From positions 1-6,382 of the forward strand of contig MHZD01000044.1 in assembly GCA_001828645.1 (NCBI GenBank): a DNA stretch of 6,382 bases, read 5' to 3'. A model generated the notes under the pieces. The model was not told the origin of the DNA and did not search any database. It saw only the letters and a program-made list of their open reading frames with translations. This DNA is from Planctomycetes bacterium RIFOXYC2_FULL_41_27 (GTDB lineage Bacteria > Planctomycetota > Brocadiia > Brocadiales > Brocadiaceae). Position numbers and translations under genes: made by a program. This document shows positions 1 through 5,958 of this stretch, one piece after another; the first letter of the stretch is position 1; every line of letters begins with the position of its first letter.

Positions 1-6
1 TTAAAA

Positions 7-27
7 TCGTAATTCGTAAATCATAAA
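7..27. repeat. Short degenerate heptamer tandem repeat
   Basis: Three consecutive 7-bp units, TCGTAAT, TCGTAAA and TCATAAA, lie just past the stop codon of the MetE-like gene. The remainder of positions 1-40 is AT-rich and shows no hairpin terminator. The tract could be a remnant of a simple intergenic repeat. With only three imperfect units, chance in AT-rich DNA is possible. Confidence 0.3.
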
Positions 28-40
28 TCTTGTTAAGAAA

Positions 41-1084
41 TTAACTTTTCATTACCATTGATAACTCATGAGTTAGTGTCATTACTCTTTCCGCTTCATT
101 AATAGTCAATGTTCCTGCGCCACAACTGGGGGTTATGATAGACCTTTCTTTGATTAATGTTCTCGATAACCCCTTATTAACAAGAAACTGGATACCTTCT
201 TCCAGTTTCTTTACCAAATCGTCTGATGAAACGCTGGTTATCTTCGAAGAAGTTGGGACAATACCCCATGCCAAATAGCCCCCTTTGTCAAGAAATGCCT
301 TTATTTCACGCCAGTACATCAGATATTTATCCATAAATTCATACGCATCAAAACTGACGAAGTCGACCTTGGATTCCATGAGCATGGCCCAGTCCGTATT
401 GCCGCAGCAGTGAGTGCCTGTTAATCCACCATGGGCTTGAACGGTGTCATAGACCTCATTAAGGGCGCTGATTGCCCTTTCCCGTCTGATGTTCATAAAG
501 GCCGAACCAAAGCTTGTAAGATAAGGTTCGTCTGCAAAGATAATGACAGGTAGGCCATATTGTGATAACTTCGTAAACTGCCAGTATGCCTTCATTGACA
601 TTAACTTAATAATAACATCAAAGAATTCTTCGCTGTACAGGGCAGTAATACCCGTAGAAAGTTTTAGAGAGCCGGCTAAGGTAATTGGGCCAACGACCTG
701 TCCCTTTATTGCACGAATAGATTTTTGGGGAGATTTGTTGAGTCGTTCGATCATGGCATGGAATCCAACCGAATAATCACGGCTTACCTGGAACAGATCA
801 GGATCGTTCTTTAGATAGGCATCATAGAAAGCTTCCAGCGCGCCAGAGATGTCTTGAGAAACATCAATTTTTATTGTCTTTTCACTTACATTAACAGCGC
901 TACATGGCAGCCCTTCAGTATATTGAATGCACATATCTTCGTATATACTGCGCCTTGGCAACTGCGGCCAGCAGGGGATTTCGGGGAGCGACTTGAACAT
1001 GATATCGCAAGCCACATCGGCATCTGTATGTGGAAGGCTGCCAATCGCAGTAGCCGAGAAATTACCTTTGAAATTAGTTGTCAT
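41..1084 (-). CDS. MetE-like (core methionine synthase/UROD-superfamily) methyltransferase-type protein
   Basis: 347 residues resembling the catalytic C-terminal barrel of cobalamin-independent methionine synthase (COG0620-like), which moves a methyl group to a zinc-bound thiol. The N-terminal half of classical MetE (about 750 residues) is absent. The start carries the GSLPH signature (residues 15-19) and a WPQLPRRS segment (39-46) typical of these stand-alone proteins. The zinc-site pattern is visible: His225 and Cys227 in THCCGN, Cys321 in TPSCGAG, and Asp246 in VSFDAYE where MetE has a glutamate. The FADEP segment (184-187 region) matches the IDEP strand of MetE. The ATG at 1084 is preceded by an AAAGG-like site about 9 nt upstream. 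The gene follows the MFS gene by 31 bp on the same strand, so co-transcription is likely. In family terms, short core-MetE proteins use methylated corrinoid proteins rather than folate as donor. Whether this one makes methionine or demethylates another compound is not shown by the sequence. Confidence 0.8.
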   Translation of the reverse strand: MTTNFKGNFSATAIGSLPHTDADVACDIMFKSLPEIPCWPQLPRRSIYEDMCIQYTEGLPCSAVNVSEKTIKIDVSQDISGALEAFYDAYLKNDPDLFQVSRDYSVGFHAMIERLNKSPQKSIRAIKGQVVGPITLAGSLKLSTGITALYSEEFFDVIIKLMSMKAYWQFTKLSQYGLPVIIFADEPYLTSFGSAFMNIRRERAISALNEVYDTVQAHGGLTGTHCCGNTDWAMLMESKVDFVSFDAYEFMDKYLMYWREIKAFLDKGGYLAWGIVPTSSKITSVSSDDLVKKLEEGIQFLVNKGLSRTLIKERSIITPSCGAGTLTINEAERVMTLTHELSMVMKS

Positions 1085-1115
1085 AGATTACTGCCTTTTT
1101 AAATTTAACAAAGGA

Positions 1116-2309
1116 TTAGTCTGACTTTTTTCTGACCAGTACAAGCAAAGGGATTGAGGCAAGCTGCGCCGCAACTGAAAAAATAATAAGAGACATAAGG
1201 GAGATGTCGTAGAGAAGTCCCATTAATGCGCTGCCGAGAAACCAGAAGATTCCATAACCTGTATTAAAAATGCCGTAGCCTGTGCCTCGCCTGTTTATGG
1301 GAACCATATCTGCAATTGCAGCCCTCATGATGGATTCCTGTGCCCCCATGCCCATTCCCCACAGCGCCATACCAGCAAGGGCAAAGGCGAAACCGCCTAA
1401 AAAAACCAGCGGGGCAAAAAGCATTGAGAATAGAGAAACAATAATCAATATAGAAATACCTTTGCGGTCGAACAGGTATCCGAATAAAAGCGCTGCAATG
1501 GCGTCAACGCCCATCGCAATAGCATAAAATACAGGAATCCAGGTGTCTGAAACAATGGATACTTTTTTAAAATGGTATGCAATCAGTGGAAAGTCTGCAT
1601 AGCCTGCGGCAATCAGTGCAACGGCAGTGAGATAAAGCCAGAATTTTTTGGGGAATCCCTTTGTCTCCAATTCAGGCTGAGCCACTTCCAGATTCCGTGG
1701 TTGAGGGTACAACCATCGGGCTGTCACGAGCACGCTTATTGCCATGAATGCCGGTACAAGCAGCGTAACAAAGCTCGTCCGATAGCCTCCTTTAAAATAA
1801 AGTACTCCACCAACGATAAGCGGTCCAAGCACTGCTCCAATCTGGTCTAACGCCTCGTGCAATCCAAAACCCTTTCCCCTTCCAATCTCCTTGGTTGCAT
1901 AGGAAAGCATGGCATCGCGCGCCGGGGTTCGAATTGCCTTTCCTATGCGTTCCATAATTATAAGAACGGCCGCAATTTCCCAGCGTCCTGCCAGAGCCAG
2001 GGCTGGTACTGCCAGCATATTCAAGGTGTAGCCAAACAACGTGATTGCCCAATATCTTCCAATTCTGTCGCTGATATATCCGGAGACAAGTCGCAGGCTA
2101 TATCCTATTAGCTCACCGAATCCTGCAACAATTCCCACCGTGGTTGCACTTGCTCCCAATATGGCCAGATACTGACCGTTTATGCTGCGGGCGCCTTCGT
2201 ATGTTATATCTGCAAAGAGGCTCACTACGCCAAGTAATACGATGAACTTTAGCGCATTTACTTTAGAAGCATTATTGTTAATTATGGATGTGCTTGATTG
2301 GTTTTGCAT
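1116..2309 (-). CDS. MFS transporter, 12 membrane segments
   Basis: A 397-residue major facilitator protein of the inner membrane, substrate unknown. Twelve hydrophobic segments can be traced, at roughly 21-34, 48-76, 86-107, 110-125, 153-172, 178-201, 223-247, 258-280, 285-305, 307-324, 345-368 and 369-392. The long cytoplasmic loop after segment 6 is as expected. MFS motif A, GYISDRIGR (77-85), follows segment 2 and is echoed by GYLFDRKG (277-284) after segment 8. RTPARDA (127-133) follows segment 4. I chose the ATG at 2309 because the in-frame ATG at 2447 would add 46 residues encoded mostly by a dispersed repeat. Those residues are charged and unlike any MFS N-terminus. The ribosome site at 2309 is weak, so the start is not certain. 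The MetE-like gene lies 31 bp downstream in the same direction, which suggests a shared transcript and perhaps transport of a related methylated or sulfur compound (inference only). Confidence 0.85.
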   Translation of the reverse strand: MQNQSSTSIINNNASKVNALKFIVLLGVVSLFADITYEGARSINGQYLAILGASATTVGIVAGFGELIGYSLRLVSGYISDRIGRYWAITLFGYTLNMLAVPALALAGRWEIAAVLIIMERIGKAIRTPARDAMLSYATKEIGRGKGFGLHEALDQIGAVLGPLIVGGVLYFKGGYRTSFVTLLVPAFMAISVLVTARWLYPQPRNLEVAQPELETKGFPKKFWLYLTAVALIAAGYADFPLIAYHFKKVSIVSDTWIPVFYAIAMGVDAIAALLFGYLFDRKGISILIIVSLFSMLFAPLVFLGGFAFALAGMALWGMGMGAQESIMRAAIADMVPINRRGTGYGIFNTGYGIFWFLGSALMGLLYDISLMSLIIFSVAAQLASIPLLVLVRKKSD

Positions 2310-2337
2310 TATGATAAATTTTTGTAATCCTGATAAT

Positions 2338-2430
2338 CGTTCGACTGATCCTTCGACAAGCGTTCGACTGAGCTCACGCCGAAGGCTCAGGATGCAGTGC
2401 CGTTCATGGTGAGTCTGTCGAACCATCACG
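2338..2430. repeat. TTCGAC-type dispersed intergenic repeat with inverted arms
   Basis: The tract is GC-richer than its surroundings and built of recurring TTCGAC words. The 10-mer CGTTCGACTG occurs at 2338-2347 and 2361-2370, with CCTTCGACAAG between them. An imperfect inverted pair faces inward: the arm at 2362-2377 (GTTCGACTGAGCTCAC) and the arm at 2409-2423, whose reverse complement is GTTCGACAGACTCAC. The loop carries GAAGGCTCAGGA and CCGTTCATGG. The wording (CTTCGACAAGC, GTTCATGGTGAG, TGTCGAACCAT) matches a mobile-looking repeat family familiar from intergenic regions of many environmental bacteria. Whether other copies exist in this genome cannot be seen here. It sits in the leader of the MFS gene and could fold in its mRNA. 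Confidence 0.65.
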
Positions 2431-2470
2431 ACGAAGTCTGTGTTCATCTGCGTCCATAATTAAAGGATAC

Positions 2471-2499
2471 ATACTAATAAATTTAAAATGTTGAGTCAA
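2471..2499 (-). promoter_or_regulatory. Sigma70-type promoter for the MFS/MetE-like unit
   Basis: Read on the minus strand, TTGACT (2494-2499) is followed by a 17-bp spacer and TAGTAT (2471-2476). Both boxes are close to consensus at ideal spacing. Transcription would begin near 2464, giving a leader of about 155 nt to the preferred MFS start that contains the dispersed repeat. Confidence 0.5.
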
Positions 2500-2520
2500 G
2501 TAAGTTAAAGATGTTATTAT
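2491..2520 (+). promoter_or_regulatory. Candidate sigma70-type promoter for thiL-tsaE
   Basis: TTGAGT (2491-2496), an 18-bp spacer and TATTAT (2515-2520) read toward thiL. The -35 box overlaps that of the divergent MFS promoter in the near-palindrome TTGAGTCAA (2491-2499). It is weaker than the minus-strand promoter, and AT-rich DNA offers other candidates. Confidence 0.35.
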
Positions 2521-2591
2521 ATTTAGACAGGATTAGCATGAGATAAGGATAACATTTTACACGATAGAATATTTTGGGACTAAACAGTAAT

Positions 2592-2596
2592 AAAGG
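2592..2596 (+). promoter_or_regulatory. Ribosome binding site of thiL
   Basis: AAAGG stands 7 nt before the ATG at 2604. It decides between this start and the in-frame ATG at 2574, which would add ten residues absent from the family. Confidence 0.6.
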
Positions 2597-2603
2597 TTTT
2601 ACC

Positions 2604-3530
2604 ATGGGTGAATTTTCATTCATACAATGGATTCGGGAAAGGCAGAAAAGGCGTAAAGACGTTATTGTGGGCATCGGAGACGATTGTGCTGCAATAAATG
2701 TTTCTTCTTACAAACTATGCCTCATTACGACTGATATGTTAGTGGATGGTACACACTTTGATCTTGAAAAATGCACCGTCCGTGACGTTGGTAGAAAAGC
2801 AATTGCGTGCAGTATCAGTGATGTGGCAGCTATGGGATGCCAGGCTACGGTTGCAGTGGTTTCTATTTGTTTCCCCGATCATACCACTGAAAAATTTGCA
2901 CAGGAACTCTATAAAGGGATATGGAGTATTGCAGATAAATATGACATCGAGATTGCGGGTGGAGACATTATTAGTGGACATAGTCCTTTGTGTATTAATG
3001 TGACCATGTTAGGGAGAGATGAAGGATTAAAACCAGTCAGACGCTCAGGAGCAAGAGTGGGTGATATGATTCTGGTAACCGGAACGCTAGGTGGATCGCT
3101 TCTTGGGAAGCATCTTCGTTTTGAGCCGCGATTAAAAGAAGGACTTATTTTGAACAAAAACTTTACGATTCATGCTATGATCGATATTAGCGATGGGTTG
3201 ACTGCAGATTTAAATCATATCCTGGAAGAAAGCAGGGTAGGCGCCATCCTGTACGAAGATCAGATTCCTGTATCAGAAGCGGCGGTAAAAATGGCAGAGA
3301 AAAGCGAGAATACACCGCTTTACCACGCATTATCTGATGGGGAGGATTATGAATTGTTGTTTACTTTATCGAAAGGTCAGGCGAAGAAGGCTATGGCATC
3401 GCATTTCTTTGACAGGGGGATGATCAGTTGCATTGGAGAAATCACTCGTGGTCGCGGTATTCAGATGAAATTTTTGGATGGTAAGACACGTCGTATAAAA
3501 CCTCAAGGGTATGAACATCTCAAGCCATGA
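2604..3530 (+). CDS. thiL: Thiamine-monophosphate kinase
   Basis: ThiL phosphorylates thiamine monophosphate with ATP to thiamine diphosphate, the last step of cofactor synthesis, in the cytoplasm. The 308-residue product has the usual family length and order of motifs. These are GEFSFI at the N-terminus (residues 2-7), GIGDDCA (23-29), TTDMLVDGTHF (42-52), SISDVAAMG (70-78), the metal/nucleotide-binding GGD (119-121), VTGTLGGS (158-165), DISDGL (194-199) and SDGEDYELLF (244-253). The acidic residues at 26, 27, 44, 73, 121 and 197 are those expected to hold Mg-ATP. The start at 2604 is preferred over an in-frame ATG at 2574: AAAGG lies at 2592-2596, 7 nt upstream, and GEFSFI is where family members begin. 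The stop overlaps an ATG in frame with tsaE (ATGA at 3527-3530), so the two genes are translationally close. No TPP riboswitch is apparent in the short leader. Confidence 0.95.
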   Translation: MGEFSFIQWIRERQKRRKDVIVGIGDDCAAINVSSYKLCLITTDMLVDGTHFDLEKCTVRDVGRKAIACSISDVAAMGCQATVAVVSICFPDHTTEKFAQELYKGIWSIADKYDIEIAGGDIISGHSPLCINVTMLGRDEGLKPVRRSGARVGDMILVTGTLGGSLLGKHLRFEPRLKEGLILNKNFTIHAMIDISDGLTADLNHILEESRVGAILYEDQIPVSEAAVKMAEKSENTPLYHALSDGEDYELLFTLSKGQAKKAMASHFFDRGMISCIGEITRGRGIQMKFLDGKTRRIKPQGYEHLKP

Positions 3531-3533
3531 AAT

Positions 3534-3538
3534 GGGGA
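3534..3538 (+). promoter_or_regulatory. Likely ribosome binding site of tsaE
   Basis: GGGGA ends 6 nt before the ATG at 3545, whereas the ATG at 3527 has only AAGGG some 17 nt upstream. This favours the internal start, although the match to AGGAGG is partial. Confidence 0.4.
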
Positions 3539-3544
3539 AAATTA

Positions 3545-4018
3545 ATGTTTAAAACTTCCAGTGCGGATGAAACGATAAAGTTTGGTGAGAAGCTTGGTAG
3601 ATTATTAGCGGCAGGGCATGTGATTGCCCTTGTAGGTGAACTTGGCGCCGGAAAGACGACCCTTGTAAAAGGTATCGTTCAGGGTTTGGGTGTTAAAGAT
3701 AGACGTGCCGTAAAGAGTCCGACATTTTCACTAATACATAAATATGAAGGACGTATCCCTATCTTTCACTTTGATGCCTATCGATTAGAAGGTGTTCAGG
3801 ATATGCTAGATATAGGGAGTGATGAAATAATTTCTGGAAATGGTGTTTCTATTATAGAATGGGCAGATAGGGTGCCTGGATGTTTACCTGAAGAATATTT
3901 AAAGATAACCTTAACGTCTATTTCTAAAAATGAAAGATGTATAGGAGTGCAGAGTTGTGGAAAGTGCTATGATGACGTAATAAAAACTCTAGTAAACGTC
4001 AATTCGGAACGTCCTTAA
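3545..4018 (+). CDS. tsaE: tRNA N6-threonylcarbamoyladenosine synthesis ATPase TsaE
   Basis: TsaE (formerly YjeE) is the small ATPase that works with TsaB and TsaD to place threonylcarbamoyl on A37 of ANN-decoding tRNAs. The 157 residues match the family in length and motifs. They include the P-loop GELGAGKTT (31-39), SPTF (58-61, switch-like segment), HFDAYRL (75-81) and IEWADR (104-109). The start at 3545 gives the normal N-terminus (MFKTSSADET) and has GGGGA upstream. An alternative ATG at 3527 would overlap the thiL stop as ATGA and add six residues. It cannot be excluded. The gene follows thiL directly, with a hairpin terminator 66 bp after the stop, so the pair forms a two-gene operon in this window. 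tsaB and tsaD are not present here. Confidence 0.95.
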   Translation: MFKTSSADETIKFGEKLGRLLAAGHVIALVGELGAGKTTLVKGIVQGLGVKDRRAVKSPTFSLIHKYEGRIPIFHFDAYRLEGVQDMLDIGSDEIISGNGVSIIEWADRVPGCLPEEYLKITLTSISKNERCIGVQSCGKCYDDVIKTLVNVNSERP

Positions 4019-4083
4019 TGTCCCTCTTTGTCTAGTTGTTTTGATGCATTTCCGAACAATTTGGATTAACAGAGTATTTTTGA

Positions 4084-4123
4084 AAAAGCAAAAGGCAACT
4101 CAAATGAGTTGCCTTTTGCTTTT
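4084..4123. terminator. Bidirectional intrinsic terminator between tsaE and the small exported-protein gene
   Basis: A perfect 19-bp inverted repeat has arms 4084-4102 and 4105-4123 around GGCAACTCA/TGAGTTGCC, with only AA at the centre, so the real loop is about four bases. An A tract leads in and a T tract leads out. The hairpin therefore works as a Rho-independent terminator in both directions. It sits between convergent genes ending at 4018 and 4166. Confidence 0.9.
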
Positions 4124-4165
4124 GTTTATATACCTTGTTTTTGCTTTGTTTTAACGCTAGCAAAA

Positions 4166-4348
4166 TTACTTCTTTGCAGCGTGACATTCGCACTTGCAAT
4201 CTTTTTCAGGCTTTGACGGCAAATGTTTGCACTTGTCACATGCCTTTTCCTCTGCCATAGCTGAGCCAACAAACACTGTATTTACAACACCAACGCCCAA
4301 CATCAATGCGCCTGCAACAACTAAACCATAACCAAACTTCTTTAACAT
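4166..4348 (-). CDS. Small exported Cys/Lys-rich protein of unknown function
   Basis: A 60-residue product that I do not recognise as a named family. It starts with a clear Sec signal peptide: Lys3-Lys4, a hydrophobic core over about 8-28, and signal peptidase I site SAMA before Glu33. The predicted mature peptide is 28 residues with five cysteines (37, 40, 51, 53, 55), two histidines (42, 56) and eight lysines. The pattern is CDKCKH followed by CKCECH. This looks like a small periplasmic metal-binding or disulfide-linked peptide. A canonical CXXCH heme c site is absent, though C51-x3-C55-H56 has the spacing of a rare CX3CH variant. The start is firm: GGGGAGGAGAAGGAC ends next to the ATG. The gene has its own promoter upstream and a strong terminator downstream, so it is likely a highly expressed single-gene unit. 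Confidence 0.8.
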   Translation of the reverse strand: MLKKFGYGLVVAGALMLGVGVVNTVFVGSAMAEEKACDKCKHLPSKPEKDCKCECHAAKK

Positions 4349-4354
4349 GTCCTT

Positions 4355-4363
4355 CTCCTCCCC
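4355..4363 (-). promoter_or_regulatory. Very strong ribosome binding site of the small exported protein
   Basis: On the minus strand GGGGAGGAG lies 6 nt before the ATG at 4348 and pairs extensively with the 16S rRNA 3' end. It is much stronger than the sites of the other genes in the window. Confidence 0.75.
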
Positions 4364-4393
4364 ACATCTTTAGGAAACTTAAGTCAAACCACC

Positions 4394-4405
4394 GAGAACG
4401 CTCTC
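4394..4405. repeat. Short inverted repeat in the leader of the small gene
   Basis: GAGAACGCTCTC has 4-bp GAGA/TCTC arms around ACGC. It lies in the predicted 5' leader of the small exported-protein gene, roughly 20-30 nt after the expected transcription start. It may be a small leader hairpin or a repressor site. The arms are short, so this is tentative. Confidence 0.3.
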
Positions 4406-4430
4406 AGTATAGCCCTTGACCGCTGTTCCC

Positions 4431-4459
4431 ATATTATTGTTAATACAATTTGATTTCAA
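4431..4459 (-). promoter_or_regulatory. Sigma70-type promoter of the small exported-protein gene
   Basis: On the minus strand TTGAAA (4454-4459), a 17-bp spacer and TAATAT (4431-4436) make a near-consensus promoter. Initiation near 4424 would give a leader of about 75 nt ending in the strong ribosome site. A second possible -10, TATACT (4406-4411), has no good -35 at the right distance. Confidence 0.55.
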
Positions 4460-4486
4460 TAAAATTCTTGTTGTTTATTTTCATTG

Positions 4487-4504
4487 TGTATGTTATTGCA
4501 TACA
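4487..4504. promoter_or_regulatory. Perfect 6-bp inverted repeat, possible regulator-binding site
   Basis: TGTATG, a 6-bp spacer (TTATTG) and CATACA form a dyad with 12-bp centre-to-centre spacing, suited to a dimeric HTH protein. It lies between the regulator's stop codon and the promoter of the small gene, about 70 bp upstream of the predicted transcription start. It is too AT-rich and lacks the T tract to be a good terminator. Function is inferred. Confidence 0.35.
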
Positions 4505-4544
4505 GTTCAAAATATCTCGAATAATGGTTTTTGATTAGTTCTGA

Positions 4545-5939
4545 TTAGGTGCAAAACTTTTCGGTGTTAGTTGAACTAAGATCATTTTTATAATTTTCAG
4601 GATTTATATTATATTTCTTGATCAGTTTATAGATATCGGCTCTGTAACGTTTCGCCGTTTTTGAAGCATTTGTGATGTTTCCTTTGTTTATTCTTAAAAG
4701 ATTTTCAAGATATTCGCATTCAAATCTTTCTTTGGCATCTCTGTATGAATTGAAGTTGTTCTTGAGAGTATTTGCGCTGGTAAAGAGGTCCTCTGTTGCT
4801 ATAATATCGGTATTAGCCATAACAACGGCGTGTTCGACTTTACTCTGCAATTCGCGTATATTACCCGGCCAGTCGTAAAGCATCATTCTTTGAATAGCTG
4901 CAGGTGTAAACCCTTTTATATCTTTTTTAAGTAGCTTACTAAATCCCGTCATAAAATAGGTAGCCAATAAAGGGATGTCGTCTTTTCTTTCGCGAAGAGG
5001 AGGGATATAAATGGGCACGACATGGATTCTGTAAAATAAGTCTTCACGAAATTTTCCTTCGTTTACAGCCTTTTGTATATCTGTATTAGAGGCTACGATG
5101 ACCCTTACATTGACCTTAACACTCTTTGTACCACCAATTGGTTTAACTTCTCTTTCTTGTAATACCCTTAGAAGTTTGACCTGCAAGGCCAGTGATGTAT
5201 TACCAATTCCGTCTAAAAAAATAGTGCCTCCGGCTCCTTGTACGAATAGTCCTTCTTTAGATTCATAAGTACCTGGGAATGCTCCACGGATGTGTCCGAA
5301 GAATTCGTTTTCCAATAAACCCTCCGGGATGGCGCCACAGTTTAAGGTAATAAATGGACCTTTCGTGCGATTGCTTTTGTGATGGATAGCCCTTGCAATG
5401 AGTTCCTTTCCTGTTCCACTTTCACCATAAATAGCAACAGTACAGTCAGTTTTGGCGATTTTTGAGACCTTTTCAAGGATTTCTTTCATCCGTTTATCAT
5501 TACCAATAATGCGTTTAAAGTCTTGACTTTCATCAAGCTGGTTTCTGAGACGTTCGATTTCTTTTGTTAGTTGCTGCTTTTCAAGGGCTTTTTTAATATG
5601 AAGCAAAAGGTCTTCATTGTTAAATGGTTTGGTAATGTAACTATAAGCCCCTTTTCCCATGGCTTCAACGGCACTTTCAATACTGCCGTGCGCCGTCAGG
5701 ATAATGATCGGAAGATTTGGATAATAACCAACGATCTCTTCCATAAGTTCGATACCGTTTTCTTCGGATAGCCGCAAATCGATTATAACGAGATTGCAGG
5801 GAGTGGAGGACAGTATTGTTTTTGCCTTTTTACCGTTTCTAGCAATTGTAATATGATAACCCCACGATCTTAAACGCATTTGGAGGACTTCCAGGATATT
5901 TGCGTCATCATCTATGACTAATATTTTTTCGCCTGGCAT
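4545..5939 (-). CDS. NtrC-family response regulator with altered GAFTGA and Walker B motifs
   Basis: 464 residues in the order receiver, AAA+, Fis-type HTH. The receiver (about 4-120) is complete: acidic pair Asp11-Asp12, phospho-acceptor Asp54, Thr82 and Lys104. The AAA+ domain (about 143-372) has Walker A GESGTGKE (172-179), arginine-finger region REDLFYR (298-304), PPLRER (313-318) and sensor II WPGNIREL (357-364). Two normally invariant sites differ. GAFTGA, the loop that contacts sigma54, reads GAFPGT (219-224). The Walker B segment FLDEIG reads FLDGIG (241-246), losing the catalytic glutamate. The C-terminus (about 400-450) has a Fis-like helix-turn-helix (NASKTAKRYRADIYKLIKKY). Hence it is built as a phosphorylation-controlled DNA-binding protein but is doubtful as a sigma54 activator. 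The ATG at 5939 starts MPGEKILVIDDD, normal for a receiver. An in-frame ATG at 6053 would overlap the upstream gene by 95 bp. The lipoprotein gene ends 19 bp upstream, so they are likely co-transcribed. No kinase gene is in view. Confidence 0.9.
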   Translation of the reverse strand: MPGEKILVIDDDANILEVLQMRLRSWGYHITIARNGKKAKTILSSTPCNLVIIDLRLSEENGIELMEEIVGYYPNLPIIILTAHGSIESAVEAMGKGAYSYITKPFNNEDLLLHIKKALEKQQLTKEIERLRNQLDESQDFKRIIGNDKRMKEILEKVSKIAKTDCTVAIYGESGTGKELIARAIHHKSNRTKGPFITLNCGAIPEGLLENEFFGHIRGAFPGTYESKEGLFVQGAGGTIFLDGIGNTSLALQVKLLRVLQEREVKPIGGTKSVKVNVRVIVASNTDIQKAVNEGKFREDLFYRIHVVPIYIPPLRERKDDIPLLATYFMTGFSKLLKKDIKGFTPAAIQRMMLYDWPGNIRELQSKVEHAVVMANTDIIATEDLFTSANTLKNNFNSYRDAKERFECEYLENLLRINKGNITNASKTAKRYRADIYKLIKKYNINPENYKNDLSSTNTEKFCT

Positions 5940-5958
5940 AGTTTGGGATATCTTAAAA

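Noticed and set aside
543..1124. Plus-strand open frames at 543-776, 854-1102 and 927-1124
   Set aside because: They are antisense shadows of the MetE-like gene, with no recognisable domain and no supporting ribosome site.
1282..2412. Open frames on both strands inside the MFS gene (1282-1527, 1572-1850, 1792-2052, 1857-2111, 2182-2412)
   Set aside because: They lie in other frames of a convincing 12-segment transporter and show no domain of their own.
2338..2430. CRISPR array
   Set aside because: The repeated words are short, irregularly spaced and partly inverted, without uniform repeats and unique spacers.
2521..2603. TPP riboswitch ahead of thiL
   Set aside because: The leader is short and AT-rich and I could not find the conserved CUGAGA core or the usual paired arms.
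2483..2674. Minus-strand 63-codon open frame across the thiL leader
   Set aside because: It overlaps the thiL start and the divergent promoter region and its product has no recognisable feature. It is probably chance in AT-rich DNA.
4166..4348. Heme c attachment in the small exported protein
   Set aside because: There is no CXXCH. CDKCK lacks the following His, and the CX3CH-like spacing alone is too weak to call it a cytochrome.
4431..4544. Sigma54 (-24/-12) promoter upstream of the small gene
   Set aside because: I found no TGGC-N8-TTGC-like pair on the minus strand. The near-consensus sigma70 boxes explain the region better.
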